A stretch of DNA of 64,000 bases, taken from NCBI RefSeq assembly GCF_009733795.1, contig NZ_WNXX01000004.1, positions 124,001 through 188,000 of the forward strand, in the 5' to 3' direction. Under the pieces are notes generated by a model, which was not told the DNA's origin, did no database searches, and saw only the letters and a list, made by a program, of their open reading frames with translations. Each line of letters starts with the position of its first letter. Position 1 is the first letter of the stretch. A program made the position numbers and the translations under genes. Shown here one piece after another: positions 1-11,530 of the stretch. The stretch comes from Actinotalea caeni (GTDB lineage Bacteria > Actinomycetota > Actinomycetes > Actinomycetales > Beutenbergiaceae).

Positions 1-623
1 CCGACCCCGACCGCGACGTCGACGCGCTGCTGACGCGGCTGCACGAGATCAACGCCAGGGCGATCGAGCTGACGGAGTCGCTGCTGCTGCTCAGCCGTGC
101 CGAGCAGGCGGCGTTCGTGCCGGAGCCGGTCGACCTGTCGCTGCTCGCCGAGGAGGCGCTCGAGGAGCTGCTGCCGCTCGCGGAGCGGCGCGGTCTGCAG
201 GTCGCCGCGGGCGGGGACCCGGCGCCGACGCTCGGCTCCCCGGCGCTGCTCGTGCAGCTGGCCTCCAACCTCGTGCTGAACGCGATCGTCCACAACGTCC
301 CCGGCGGGACGGTACAGGTGAGCACGCGGCGGGCCGGCGAGGTCGTGGAGCTGGTCGTGGAGAACACCGGTCCGGTGGTCGCCGACGACCTGGTCGCGCG
401 ACTGGTCGAACCGTTCCAGCGCGGCAGCGAGCGCGTGCGTGCGGAGCAGCGCGGCGATCACGCCGGCGTCGGCCTGGGGCTGGCGATCGTCCGCACGATC
501 ACGCGCGCGCACCGGGGCCGCCTTCGCATCCGGGCACGCGACGGCGGTGGTCTCGTCGTGCGGGTGGAGCTCCCGACCGCCGATGTGGCCGCCGCGCGCG
601 CCCTCCCCGCACGAGTGGACTGA
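1..623 (+). CDS. Sensor histidine kinase, C-terminal part (5' end outside window)
   Basis: The reading frame is open from the window edge, so the sensor, membrane and most of the HisKA region lie outside. What remains begins with a helical stretch (LTESLLLLSRAE) typical of the end of the dimerisation domain. The HATPase_c fold follows: an N box (NLVLNAIVHN), a degenerate G1 region (VENTGP) and a G2 loop (GVGLGLAIVR). The product would be the ATP-binding catalytic half of a two-component kinase. The partner response regulator is expected upstream, outside the window. Its tail ends about 70 bp before the MarR gene, which seems to have its own promoter. Confidence 0.85.
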   Translation, partial: DPDRDVDALLTRLHEINARAIELTESLLLLSRAEQAAFVPEPVDLSLLAEEALEELLPLAERRGLQVAAGGDPAPTLGSPALLVQLASNLVLNAIVHNVPGGTVQVSTRRAGEVVELVVENTGPVVADDLVARLVEPFQRGSERVRAEQRGDHAGVGLGLAIVRTITRAHRGRLRIRARDGGGLVVRVELPTADVAAARALPARVD

Positions 624-652
624 CGAGGGCTGTCGGCTCGCCGCCTCTCGTC

Positions 653-672
653 TACTGTCTGTGCATGTGCAC
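653..672 (+). promoter_or_regulatory. Promoter -10 and operator-like motif of the marR gene
   Basis: A TACTGT -10-like hexamer at 653-658 is followed at 661-672 by GTGCATGTGCAC. An almost identical 12-mer, GTGCATGTACAC, lies just after a TATAGG hexamer at 1183-1188, ahead of the SMR genes. The same spacing from the putative -10 at both places suggests one repressor controls both transcripts. The promoter assignment is inference. Confidence 0.45.
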
Positions 673-696
673 ACAACTAGTCGAACGACGGCGAGC

Positions 697-1143
697 GTGA
701 GCACCAGCGACGCCTGGGCACGGGTCGCGACGTTGGCCGCTGCCGTCGACGGCGCCCTGGACCGCTGGCTGGCCGAGCACCACCGCGTCGGTCTCAGCGA
801 GTACCGGGCACTCGGGCTGCTGGTCGCGGCACCGGCCAAGGAGCTGCGGATCGCGGAGCTGGCCCACGCCGTCGGGCTGACCTCGACCTCGACGACGCGG
901 CTGGTGTCGCGGTTGGAGAGCAAGGGGCTCGCCCGGCGTGACCTCTGCGAGGACGACGGCCGCGGCGTGTACGCGGTCGTCACCGACGCGGGCGAGACGC
1001 TCGTCCGCGAGGTGCGCGCACCGTACGAGGAGCGGCTGCGCGCGATCCTGACCGACCCCGCCACCGTGGTCCCGCACCTCGACGTCGACACGCTCGGCGC
1101 CTCCCTGCAGGAGGTCGCCGCGCTCGTCGCGCCGCCGCGCTGA
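697..1143 (+). CDS. MarR-family transcriptional regulator
   Basis: This is a 148-residue winged-helix regulator. It has the MarR arrangement of an N-terminal dimerisation helix, a recognition helix region (LRIAELAHAVGLTSTSTTRLVSRLESKGL) and a wing (RRDLCEDDGRGVYAVVTDAG). It probably represses the two downstream SMR transporter genes and itself. The frame is also open from GTG codons at 661 and 667, but the likely -10 (653-658) and operator (661-672) overlap those codons. The GTG at 697 is therefore preferred, although no strong ribosome binding site precedes it. The ligand is unknown; MarR proteins near efflux pumps commonly sense toxic cationic or phenolic compounds. Confidence 0.8.
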   Translation: MSTSDAWARVATLAAAVDGALDRWLAEHHRVGLSEYRALGLLVAAPAKELRIAELAHAVGLTSTSTTRLVSRLESKGLARRDLCEDDGRGVYAVVTDAGETLVREVRAPYEERLRAILTDPATVVPHLDVDTLGASLQEVAALVAPPR

Positions 1144-1182
1144 CCGGGTGCCACCTCGCGGACCGACGCCACATGCTCGACA

Positions 1183-1199
1183 TATAGGTGCATGTACAC
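1183..1199 (+). promoter_or_regulatory. Promoter and operator-like motif of the SMR operon
   Basis: TATAGG (1183-1188) is a candidate -10, and GTGCATGTACAC (1188-1199) overlaps its end. The 12-mer differs in one base from the motif at the start of the marR transcript (661-672). It is the probable binding site of the upstream MarR protein. Confidence 0.45.
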
Positions 1200-1258
1200 G
1201 TACTGATCCGCCATCCATCGGCGACCCGGCGTCGCCATCACGAGAGGAACACCCCCGA

Positions 1259-1579
1259 ATGAGCTGGCTCTACCTCGGTGTCGCCGTCGTCTTCGAGATC
1301 GCGGTCGGCATCGCCGCGGGCAAAGCGCGCGGCTTCACCCACCTGGGATGGACGCTTGCCACCCTGGCGAGCGGCGCCGTCGCGACCGTCTTCCTCAGCC
1401 GAGCGCTGCTGACCTTCGACGTCGGCGTCGGCTACGCCCTGTGGACCTCGCTCGCCGGCGTCGGCATCGTCGTCATCGGCGCGCTCTTCCTGTCCCAGCG
1501 CCTCACCTGGCGCAAGCTCCTCGGCGTCGCCGTCGTCATCACCGGCGTCGTGGGGCTCAACCTGGCCGGCGCGGCCTGA
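1259..1579 (+). CDS. SMR family multidrug efflux subunit A
   Basis: This is a 106-residue protein with four predicted transmembrane helices, the normal size of a small multidrug resistance transporter. The membrane-embedded glutamate essential in EmrE is present at about residue 13 (VVFEIAVG). The fourth-helix region around VGYALWTSLAGVGIVVIGALF matches the family. The start is fixed by an AGAGGAAC ribosome binding site 10 bp upstream. It is followed after 26 bp by a second SMR gene, so the functional unit is probably a heterodimeric proton-driven exporter like EbrAB or YkkCD. Confidence 0.88.
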   Translation: MSWLYLGVAVVFEIAVGIAAGKARGFTHLGWTLATLASGAVATVFLSRALLTFDVGVGYALWTSLAGVGIVVIGALFLSQRLTWRKLLGVAVVITGVVGLNLAGAA

Positions 1580-1605
1580 CCCGGCACGATCGAGAGGATC
1601 CCCTG

Positions 1606-2004
1606 ATGACCACGACCACCACCCCCCGTCCGGCCCGGGCCGAGACCACCCGGCGCGCCTGGCTGATGCTGCTCCTCGCGGGCGGCTTCGAGGTCGGCTA
1701 CGCCCTGAGCGTCAACGGCTCGAACGGCTTCACCCAGCCGCTCTGGTCGGGCGTCGCCGTCGTCTTCTTCCTCGGCACCCTCTACTTCCTCAGCGTCGCG
1801 CTCAAGGCGATCGACGTCGGCATCGGCTACGCCGTCTGGGCCGGTATCGGCGCCATAGGCGCCGCGGTGCTGGGGCCGGTGCTCTTCGACGAGCACCTCA
1901 CCCTCGCGAAGGCGGCGTGGCTCGCGGTGATCATCGCCGGCGTCGTCTGGCTGAAGCTCGCCGACCGCCCGGCATCGCGGGCCGCGGCCGAGGCCGCGGG
2001 CTAG
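1606..2004 (+). CDS. SMR family transporter subunit B (SugE/Gdx-like)
   Basis: This 132-residue SMR protein has an N-terminal extension of about 18 residues before the first helix. The conserved glutamate lies in GGFEVGYALS, and the GYAVWAGIGAIGAA stretch resembles the SugE/Gdx guanidinium-exporter branch more than the EmrE branch. AGAGGATC upstream supports the ATG start. It is co-transcribed with the shorter SMR gene. The pair may export quaternary cations or guanidinium compounds, and the actual substrate cannot be read from sequence. No guanidine riboswitch is apparent upstream, and control is more likely by the MarR protein. Confidence 0.87.
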   Translation: MTTTTTPRPARAETTRRAWLMLLLAGGFEVGYALSVNGSNGFTQPLWSGVAVVFFLGTLYFLSVALKAIDVGIGYAVWAGIGAIGAAVLGPVLFDEHLTLAKAAWLAVIIAGVVWLKLADRPASRAAAEAAG

Positions 2005-2027
2005 TCCGTCCCGGCGGCGGACGGACT
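2003..2027 (+). terminator. Hairpin at the end of the SMR operon
   Basis: AGTCCGTCC (2003-2011) pairs perfectly with GGACGGACT (2019-2027) around a 7-nt loop. It begins at the stop codon of the second SMR gene. No U-run follows, as is usual in high-GC actinobacteria. Confidence 0.5.
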
Positions 2028-2156
2028 CGCTCGCCGCGACGGACGATCAGCGCGCGCGGGCATGCGCACGAGCAGGCTGCCATCCCGAGCGGGGCACCGG
2101 CGGCGGGAGCATCAGGTCGAGCAGGGGTCGTGCCGGTCCGCACGTCACGACCGTGG

Positions 2157-2229
2157 TGGAGCCAACGGGACTCGAACCCGTAACCCCCTGCTTGCAAAGC
2201 AGGTGCGCTACCAATTGCGCCATGGCCCC
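2157..2229 (-). tRNA. tRNA-Ala(TGC)
   Basis: A 73-nt cloverleaf reads on the minus strand. It has a GGGGCCA/TGGCTCC acceptor stem, a D-loop with TTGGTAGC, an anticodon loop CTTTGCAAG giving anticodon TGC, and a T-loop GGTTCGAGTCC. The 3' CCA is not encoded. It pairs with tRNA-Ile upstream on the same strand, the usual actinobacterial arrangement downstream of gyrA. Confidence 0.96.
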
Positions 2230-2240
2230 GTGTGGAGTTG

Positions 2241-2357
2241 TCAGACCGGGTCGGTGACCTCGGTCCAGAGGTCGCGCTGCTCGCGCTGATCGGCGAGCGC
2301 CCGGTAGACGGTGACGACCCCTGCGACGACGAGGCCCAGGAGAACGACCTTCTTCAT
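2241..2357 (-). CDS. DLW-39 family micropeptide
   Basis: This is a 38-codon reading frame on the minus strand between the two tRNA genes. The product starts with MKKVVLLGLVVAGVV, a single hydrophobic helix, and contains the DLW motif near its end (QRDLWTEVTDPV) that names this actinobacterial family. A GGGAGG ribosome binding site lies 6 bp upstream of the ATG. Family members sit at this position, near gyrA and tRNA-Ile/Ala, in many Micrococcales. The function is unknown, and the peptide is probably membrane-anchored. Confidence 0.85.
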   Translation of the reverse strand: MKKVVLLGLVVAGVVTVYRALADQREQRDLWTEVTDPV

Positions 2358-2398
2358 CGCACGCCTCCCGATCCGGCGGCCTCGCCCGGACCGCTCGG

Positions 2399-2472
2399 TG
2401 GGCCTAGCTGGACTCGAACCAGCGACCTCTTCCTTATCAGGGAAGCGCTCTAACCGACTGAGCTATAGGCCC
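2399..2472 (-). tRNA. tRNA-Ile(GAT)
   Basis: A 74-nt cloverleaf lies on the minus strand, with acceptor GGGCCTA/TAGGCCC, a D-arm containing GCTCAGTCGGTTAGAGC, an anticodon loop CTGATAA giving GAT, and a T-loop GGTTCGAGTCC. The CCA end is not encoded. It lies 41 bp upstream of the DLW-39 gene and is probably co-transcribed toward tRNA-Ala. Confidence 0.96.
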
Positions 2473-2600
2473 CTACACGTGTGTGCGCCCGAACCTGGGC
2501 GCCGACCGAGGATACCCCAGCCGACCCGCGCGCCCAAACTCGGGTGGCCTGTATCACGCGGCCCTCCCCGTGCTCCTGGTGCGCGGGAAGGGAGTGAGGC

Positions 2601-3029
2601 ATGAGGCGACGTGGAGCCGCCGCGGCGGTCGCCGCCGTGTGCCTGCTCGCGACATCCGCCTGCACGTCCGCCGCCCCGGCCGCCGTCGACGCGACCGCGG
2701 CCACCCCGGCCCTCCACGACGCCGCGGTCCGGCTCGTCGTCGACGACGCCGCGCAGACCTGGCAGGCACCGGGCCTGTGCACCCGGGAGGGCGGCACCCT
2801 GTCGTTCGCGGCCGCCGACGAGCGCACCTCGGTCCGCGGCGAGCTCAGCCACGCCGACGGCCCACGGGTGCGCGACGTCGTCTGGACCGACCTCGCCCGC
2901 ACCTACCTCGCCGACGGCGCGGCGACCGTCACCGGCGAGGGCGACGACTGGACGATCGTGGCGAGCGTCGCCCGCCCGGACGGCCGCGACCGCCACGTGG
3001 TGACGATCGCGCTGACGTGCTCGGCCTGA
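2601..3029 (+). CDS. Small secreted lipoprotein, unknown function
   Basis: This 142-residue product has a lipoprotein signal peptide: an Arg-rich n-region (MRRRG), a hydrophobic core and a lipobox LATSAC with the lipidated Cys at about residue 21. The mature part is about 120 residues with no family I recognise. It has regularly spaced polar strands and two further Cys residues that could form a disulfide. A GGAAGGGAG ribosome binding site precedes the ATG. It is convergent with the DUF3566 gene. It is probably a cell-surface lipoprotein. Confidence 0.7.
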   Translation: MRRRGAAAAVAAVCLLATSACTSAAPAAVDATAATPALHDAAVRLVVDDAAQTWQAPGLCTREGGTLSFAAADERTSVRGELSHADGPRVRDVVWTDLARTYLADGAATVTGEGDDWTIVASVARPDGRDRHVVTIALTCSA

Positions 3030-3039
3030 GACCGGCCGC

Positions 3040-3612
3040 TCAGTCGTCGGTCAGCGTGAGGTGCAGGCCGCCGACCATGGCGGCGACCAGGTTGTAGACG
3101 AACGCGCCGAGCGTGGCGAGCGCCGTGATGAGGACGATGTCGACGACGGCGATCACCGTCGCCACCGACAGCACGCGGGAGAACTCGAGGTACTCCAGGA
3201 TCGTGCCGAACTGGTTCATCGCCTCGGCCTGCTCGATGATGCTGCGGATCTCGGCGAAGACCTCCATCTGGTTGAGCACCGACCAGACGGTCGCGGTGGC
3301 GACCACCAGACCGATGCCCATCGCGATCGCCAGCAGGAACGCGAGCTTCATGACCGACCAGGGGTCGACCCGCGAGACCGCCAGCCGCACGCGGCGCGGG
3401 CCCGGCGGCTTCGCCTTCGGGGCGGCCTTCTCGGCCGGCCGGGCGGTGTCGCGCTTGACCGTCCGCTCGGCCGTCGCCTCCGCGCCGCGCTCCACGGCAG
3501 GCTGCCGACCAGTGGCCGACACCCGGGTGGGGGGCGCGCCGGCGCCGCCCTGACGCGGGGGCACCGAGGGCGGCAGCGTCGAGCTGCCGGGGCTCACGGT
3601 CTTCTCGCTCAT
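3040..3612 (-). CDS. DUF3566 domain transmembrane protein
   Basis: This is a 190-residue protein. The first ~75 residues are low-complexity, rich in Pro, Ala and charged residues. A DUF3566 domain follows, with two transmembrane helices (about residues 88-112 and 153-182) separated by an amphipathic segment. Family members almost always sit immediately downstream of gyrA in Actinobacteria, as here, 60 bp from its stop codon. The function is unknown. The association with the gyrase locus is positional and should not be read as a role in supercoiling. Confidence 0.88.
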   Translation of the reverse strand: MSEKTVSPGSSTLPPSVPPRQGGAGAPPTRVSATGRQPAVERGAEATAERTVKRDTARPAEKAAPKAKPPGPRRVRLAVSRVDPWSVMKLAFLLAIAMGIGLVVATATVWSVLNQMEVFAEIRSIIEQAEAMNQFGTILEYLEFSRVLSVATVIAVVDIVLITALATLGAFVYNLVAAMVGGLHLTLTDD

Positions 3613-3672
3613 GCGTGGTCCTTGTGACGTCGATCGACGGTGGCGGGCCGGCGAGCGGTGACCAGTCGGGTG

Positions 3673-6339
3673 CTAGCCATCGGCGTCCGTCGACTCCGTG
3701 TCGTCAGACGACGGTACGCCATCACCCGCGCCCTCGTCGCCCTCTGCCGTCGAGTCGGCGGCTGCGTCGGCCCCCTCCGTCGCAGCGGAGCCGGCCGCGT
3801 CGGTCGCCTCCGCACCGGCCTCGGCGCCGTCCTCACCGGCGGAATCACCGTTGACGGCGGACTCGACGTTGCGAGCGACGGCGATGATGCGGTCACCCTC
3901 GTCGGGCTTGGCGAACGTCACACCCTGGGTGCTGCGTCCGGTCAGGTTCACCTCGTTGACCGCCGAGCGCACGATCTTGCCGCGCTCCATGATGACGAGC
4001 ACCTCGTCGGTCTCCTGGGTGATGAGCGCACCGACGAGGTCGCCGCGCGCCTCGACCAGCTGCGCGACCTTGATGCCGAGACCACCGCGGCCCTGCACCC
4101 GGTACTCGCTCACCTTCGTGCGCTTCGCGAAGCCACCCTCGGTCACGACGAACAGGTCCGCGCCGTCGGTGACGACGTCCATGCTCAGCAGCGAGTCGTC
4201 GTCGCGGAACTTCATGCCCGTGACGCCGGAGGTCGCCCGACCCATCGGGCGCAGCGCCTCGTCCGTCGCGGTGAAGCGCAGCGACATGCCCTTGCGGGAG
4301 ACCAGCAGCAGGTCGTCGTCGGCGTTGACCAGCCGCGCCGCGACCAGCTCGTCCGGCACGCCGTCGTCGTCCTCGCGCAGGTTGATCGCGATGAGGCCGC
4401 CGCTGCGCGGGGAGTCGTACTCGCCGAGCCGCGTCTTCTTCACCAGACCGCGCGAGGTCGCCAGCGCCAGGTACTCGGCCTGCCCGTAGTCGCGGATCGC
4501 GAGCACCTGGGCGATCCGCTCGTCCGGCTGGAACGCGAGCAGGTTCGCGACGTGCTGGCCCTTGGCGTCACGGCCGCCCTCGGGCAGCTCGTAGCCCTTG
4601 GCCCGGTAGACGCGGCCGAGGTTGGTGAAGAACAGCAGCCAGTGGTGGGTCGTCGTCGTGAGGAAGTGGTCGACGACGTCGTCGCCGCGCAGCTGTGCAC
4701 CGCGCACGCCCTTGCCGCCCCGCCGCTGGGCGCGGTAGGCGTCGACGCGGGTGCGCTTGGCGTACCCGCCGCGCGTGATCGTGACGACCACGTCCTCCTC
4801 GGGGATGAGGTCCTCGACGCTCATGTCGCCGTCGTAGGGGAGGATCGTGGTGCGCCGCTCGTCGCCGAACTTGTCGACGATCGCGGCCAGCTCGGTCTTG
4901 ATGACCTCGCGCTGCCGGGTGGGCGAGGCGAGGATCTCCTCGTACTCGGCGATCTCTCGCTCGAGCTGCGCGTGGTTGTCGAGGATCCGCTGCCGCTCCA
5001 GGGCCGCGAGACGGCGCAGCTGCATCTCGAGGATGGCGTTCGCCTGGTCCTCGTCGATCTCGAGCAGCTCCATCAGCCCGGTGCGTGCGTCGTCGGCGCT
5101 GGCCGAGGCACGGATGAGCGCGATCACCTCGTCGAGCGCGTCGAGCGCCTTGATGAGGGCGTTGAGGATGTGGATCCGCTTCTCGGCCTCCCGCTTGAGG
5201 AAGCGGGTGCGGCGCACGACGACGTCGATCTGGTGCTCCACCCAGTGCCGGATGAAGGCGTCCAGGCTCAGCGTCCGCGGGACGTTGTCGACCAGCGCGA
5301 GCATGTTCGCGCTGAAGTTGTCCTGCAGCTGGGTGTGCTTGTAGAGGTTGTTGAGCACGACCTTCGCGACGGCGTCGCGGCGCAGCACGATCACGAGGCG
5401 CTGGCCGGCGCGGCCGGAGGTCTCGTCACGGATGTCGGAGATGCCCGCGATCCGGCCGTCACGCACCAGCTCGCCGATCTTGGCGGCCAGGTTGTCGGGG
5501 TTGACCTGGTAGGGCAGCTCACCCACGACCAGGCACTGCCGGCCCTGGATCTCCTCGACCTCGACGACCGCGCGCATCGTGATCGAGCCGCGGCCGGTGC
5601 GGTAGGCGTCCTCGATGCCGCGGGTGCCGAGGATCAGCGCGCCCGTCGGGAAGTCGGGGCCCTTGATCCGCATCATGGCGTTCGCCAGCAGCTCCTCGGG
5701 GCCGGCGTCGGGGTGGTCGAGGTACCAGGTGACGGCGTCGGCCACCTCACGCATGTTGTGCGGCGGGATGTTCGTCGCCATGCCGACGGCGATGCCGGCG
5801 GAGCCGTTGACCAGGAGGTTCGGGAACCGCGCCGGCAGCACGGCGGGCTCCTGCGTGTGCCCGTCGTAGTTGTCGCCGAAGTCGACGGTGTCCTTCTCGA
5901 TGTCCCGCACCATCTCCATGGCGAGCGGGGCCATCTTGGTCTCGGTGTACCGCGGCGCCGCGGCCGGGTCGTTGCCGGGGGAGCCGAAGTTGCCCTGGCC
6001 GAGCGCCAGCGGGTACCGCATCGACCACGGCTGCACGAGCCGGACGAGGGCGTCGTAGATCGCGCTGTCGCCGTGCGGGTGGTAGTGCCCCATGACGTCG
6101 CCAACGACGCGCGCGCACTTGGAGAACGCCGAGTCGGGGCGGTAGCCGCCGTCGTACATCGCGTACAGGATCCGGCGGTGCACCGGCTTGAGGCCGTCGC
6201 GGATGTCGGGCAGCGCCCGCCCCACGATCACGCTCATCGCGTAGTCGAGGTAGCTGCGCTGCATCTCCAGCCGCAGGTCGACCTGCTCGACCCGGTCACC
6301 CTCGGGCGTGGGCACGTCAGTGGTGGTGTCGTCGGTCAC
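3673..6339 (-). CDS. gyrA: DNA gyrase subunit A
   Basis: This 888-residue protein is the DNA-cleaving subunit of gyrase (GyrA2GyrB2), which introduces negative supercoils. The catalytic tyrosine is Y131 in AAPRYTETK. The quinolone-determining region reads [14 protein letters not shown] with Ser92 and Asp96, the residues usually linked with intrinsic fluoroquinolone susceptibility, whereas mycobacteria carry Ala at that serine. The C-terminal beta-pinwheel contains the GyrA box (QRRGGKG). An extra tail of about 60 residues rich in Ala, Glu and Asp follows, which is variable in actinobacteria. The stop codon of gyrB lies 17 bp upstream, so the two genes are one operon. Confidence 0.98.
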   Translation of the reverse strand: MTDDTTTDVPTPEGDRVEQVDLRLEMQRSYLDYAMSVIVGRALPDIRDGLKPVHRRILYAMYDGGYRPDSAFSKCARVVGDVMGHYHPHGDSAIYDALVRLVQPWSMRYPLALGQGNFGSPGNDPAAAPRYTETKMAPLAMEMVRDIEKDTVDFGDNYDGHTQEPAVLPARFPNLLVNGSAGIAVGMATNIPPHNMREVADAVTWYLDHPDAGPEELLANAMMRIKGPDFPTGALILGTRGIEDAYRTGRGSITMRAVVEVEEIQGRQCLVVGELPYQVNPDNLAAKIGELVRDGRIAGISDIRDETSGRAGQRLVIVLRRDAVAKVVLNNLYKHTQLQDNFSANMLALVDNVPRTLSLDAFIRHWVEHQIDVVVRRTRFLKREAEKRIHILNALIKALDALDEVIALIRASASADDARTGLMELLEIDEDQANAILEMQLRRLAALERQRILDNHAQLEREIAEYEEILASPTRQREVIKTELAAIVDKFGDERRTTILPYDGDMSVEDLIPEEDVVVTITRGGYAKRTRVDAYRAQRRGGKGVRGAQLRGDDVVDHFLTTTTHHWLLFFTNLGRVYRAKGYELPEGGRDAKGQHVANLLAFQPDERIAQVLAIRDYGQAEYLALATSRGLVKKTRLGEYDSPRSGGLIAINLREDDDGVPDELVAARLVNADDDLLLVSRKGMSLRFTATDEALRPMGRATSGVTGMKFRDDDSLLSMDVVTDGADLFVVTEGGFAKRTKVSEYRVQGRGGLGIKVAQLVEARGDLVGALITQETDEVLVIMERGKIVRSAVNEVNLTGRSTQGVTFAKPDEGDRIIAVARNVESAVNGDSAGEDGAEAGAEATDAAGSAATEGADAAADSTAEGDEGAGDGVPSSDDTESTDADG

Positions 6340-6356
6340 GCGTGGTCCTCGGTCCC

Positions 6357-8390
<2,034 letters not shown>

Positions 8391-8754
8391 TGGCAGGGCT
8401 CCTCGTCCTCGTCCGCACGGGGCCGAACACCCACGTGGACACGCCGCGTCCCGACTGCTGGGCGTGCGCCACCTGCCGCGGTCCATCGTCCCGGTCGCGG
8501 GTCGTCGGACAGTCTCCTGACAGGCCTTGCAATTCTATCGTGACTGGGCCGATCCTCCTAACTATCCACAGGGTTTTCCACACCCGTGTGTCGAGCCGGT
8601 GGGAGCGCTGCCACGCCGCCGCCGGGAACCGGACGACCTCGGCCGGTCCGAGCACCGGCGCCGGTGCCCGCGCAGCGACCGCGAGGTGCCCGAAGGGCTC
8701 TGGGTCAGCGAGTACGCGTGGAGCCGCGCGTCGCCGATGCCGTAGCGGGGCTCG
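8391..8754. promoter_or_regulatory. gyrB leader region with DnaA-box-like pair
   Basis: No gene is evident in these 364 bp. Two DnaA-box-like 9-mers lie close together: CTATCCACA (8562-8570) and TTTTCCACA (8574-8582). They sit in a stretch less GC-rich than its surroundings (8525-8585), which probably holds the gyrB promoter. DnaA or supercoiling-sensitive control of gyrase transcription is possible but not shown. Confidence 0.4.
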
Positions 8755-9375
8755 TCACCCGTAGGTGTCGCGCGGTCCGCGGCCGCCGCGCACCGACCGC
8801 GGCCCCTTGCGCCACGTCGGGCCTCCCGGCCCGAGAACCTGGATCGAGGTGACGGCGCCCTCGCCGACCTCCTCGGCGATGCGGCGCTCGAGCTGCGGCA
8901 GCAGCAGCCGGATCTGCGTCGCCCAGGCGGTGGAGTCCGCGCGCACGACGAGCGCGCCGTCCTCGAAGGTCTCCGGCACGCAGTGGTCGGCGATGCGGTC
9001 GCCGACGACCTCGCGCCACCGGCCGACGACGCCGCCCACCTGCAGCGGTCGGCTCCAGCCGAGCTGCGCGCTCAGCAGGTCGACGGTGTCGCCGAGCGCC
9101 TGCGGGTCGCGGCCGGCACCGTGCACGACGTCGGGAGCGTGGTTGCCGGGGGAGCGCCGCCGACGTCGACCCGGGCTGCCGGGGCGCAGCCCCTTCTCGC
9201 GGGCGGCGTCCCGGGCGCGCGCCAGCGCGAGCCGTGCCGCGTCGGCGGTCGGCTCCTCCGGCGCCTCCGCCGGGTCCGGGGTCTGCGGCCCGAGCCGGCT
9301 CGCCGGCATCTCGGTCGTGTCGGGGGCGGCGTCGTCCGCCCCCGCTGCACGACCGCGAGATCGCTCAGGCGCCAC
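8755..9375 (-). CDS. DUF721 family protein (DciA-like)
   Basis: This is a 206-residue protein. An acidic and basic low-complexity N-terminus of about 110 residues is followed by a DUF721 domain ([21 protein letters not shown]...[25 protein letters not shown]). DUF721 proteins related to DciA load or interact with the replicative helicase DnaB in many bacteria that lack DnaC. The gene starts with GTG and overlaps the end of recF by 11 bp, showing translational coupling within the dnaN-gnd-recF group. The homologue at this position is a standard actinobacterial feature. Confidence 0.9.
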   Translation of the reverse strand: MAPERSRGRAAGADDAAPDTTEMPASRLGPQTPDPAEAPEEPTADAARLALARARDAAREKGLRPGSPGRRRRRSPGNHAPDVVHGAGRDPQALGDTVDLLSAQLGWSRPLQVGGVVGRWREVVGDRIADHCVPETFEDGALVVRADSTAWATQIRLLLPQLERRIAEEVGEGAVTSIQVLGPGGPTWRKGPRSVRGGRGPRDTYG

Positions 9376-10528
9376 GGCCGACCGTTCCGTTCACGACGTC
9401 CAGTCTCGCGCCCGTCAGCGCCGCCGGCACGTCCTCGGCGACCGCGGCGGTGATCAGCACCTGCTGCGCGGGGGCGACCAGCGCCGCGAGCCGCTCCCGA
9501 CGGCGCGCGTCGAGCTCGGCGAACACGTCGTCGAGGATCAGCACCGGCTCGCCGTCGACGTCGAGGTCGTGCTCGGTGCGCAGCACCTCGTAGGAGGCGA
9601 GCCGCAGCGCCAGCGCGAACGACCACGACTCGCCGTGGCTCGCGTACCCCTTCGCGGGCAGCCCACCGAGCGTGAGGTCGACGTCGTCGCGGTGCGGACC
9701 GACGAGGCTGACGCCCCGCTCGATCTCGCGCGACCGCAGCCGGCGCATCGCCTCCAGCAGCCGGGTCTCGACGGCGGCCGCGTCGACCAGCTCGTCCTCC
9801 TCGACCTCCTCGGCGTCGCCCGACCCGACCCGCACCCGGTACGCCACCTCGGCGGTGCCCTGCCCGCCGCTCACCTGCTCGTAGGCGGTCTGCACGTGCG
9901 GGCGGAGCATCCGCAGCAGCCGCACCCGCGCCGCGACGAGCTCGGCACCGATCGCGGCCGCCTTGGCGTCCCACACGTCGAGGGTGCGGATGTCGCCGTC
10001 GGACCCGGCCCGACGCGCGGACGCGGCCGTCTTCAGCAGCGCGTTGCGCTGCTTGACCACCCGCTCGTAGTCGCTGCGCACACCCGCCATCCGCGGGCCG
10101 AGCAGCGTGAGCAGGTCGTCGAGGAACCGGCGTCGGCCGTCCGGGTCACCCTTGACCAGCGCCAGGTCCTCGGGGGCGAACAGCACCGTGCGCAGGTGCC
10201 CGAGCAGGTCCCGGGTGCGCGTGAGCGGGCTGCGGTTCAGCCGCGCCCGGTTCGCGCGGCCCGCCACGATCTCCAGCTCCAGCAGCACCGGCCGGTCCCC
10301 GCGCACCACCTTCGCCTGCACGAACGCGCGCTCGGCACCGGCGCGCACGAGCGCCGCGTCACCAGCCACCCGGTGCGAGGAGAACGTGGCGAGGTAGGCG
10401 ATCGCCTCGACGAGGTTGGTCTTGCCCTGCCCGTTCTGCCCCACGAACGCGGTGATGCCCGGCTCGAGCGAGAGCACCACGTGCTGGTAGGAGCGGAAGT
10501 CGGTGAGCGCGAGGTCGGAGACGTACAC
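9365..10528 (-). CDS. recF: DNA replication and repair protein RecF
   Basis: This 387-residue SMC-like ATPase helps load RecA at gapped DNA through RecFOR. The Walker A motif is GQNGQGKTN near residue 35. The ABC-type signature region lies around [15 protein letters not shown], and Walker B is [13 protein letters not shown]. Length and order agree with RecF. The start [14 protein letters not shown] matches the conserved family N-terminus. It lies 61 bp from gnd and overlaps the DUF721 gene at its 3' end. Confidence 0.97.
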   Translation of the reverse strand: MYVSDLALTDFRSYQHVVLSLEPGITAFVGQNGQGKTNLVEAIAYLATFSSHRVAGDAALVRAGAERAFVQAKVVRGDRPVLLELEIVAGRANRARLNRSPLTRTRDLLGHLRTVLFAPEDLALVKGDPDGRRRFLDDLLTLLGPRMAGVRSDYERVVKQRNALLKTAASARRAGSDGDIRTLDVWDAKAAAIGAELVAARVRLLRMLRPHVQTAYEQVSGGQGTAEVAYRVRVGSGDAEEVEEDELVDAAAVETRLLEAMRRLRSREIERGVSLVGPHRDDVDLTLGGLPAKGYASHGESWSFALALRLASYEVLRTEHDLDVDGEPVLILDDVFAELDARRRERLAALVAPAQQVLITAAVAEDVPAALTGARLDVVNGTVGRGA

Positions 10529-10589
10529 GCCTAGGCACGCCCCGCCGTCGAGGTGCCGAGGACGCGCCGACCCAGGGTGCCGGTGCCCG

Positions 10590-11489
<900 letters not shown>

Positions 11490-11530
11490 GTGCGCTCCTC
11501 ACGTGACGGCGTGACGCCGCCGGACCGCGA

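Noticed and set aside
8391-8486. 32-residue N-terminal extension of GyrB
   Set aside because: Arg/Cys-rich and unlike any GyrB; GTG 8390 has a good ribosome binding site.
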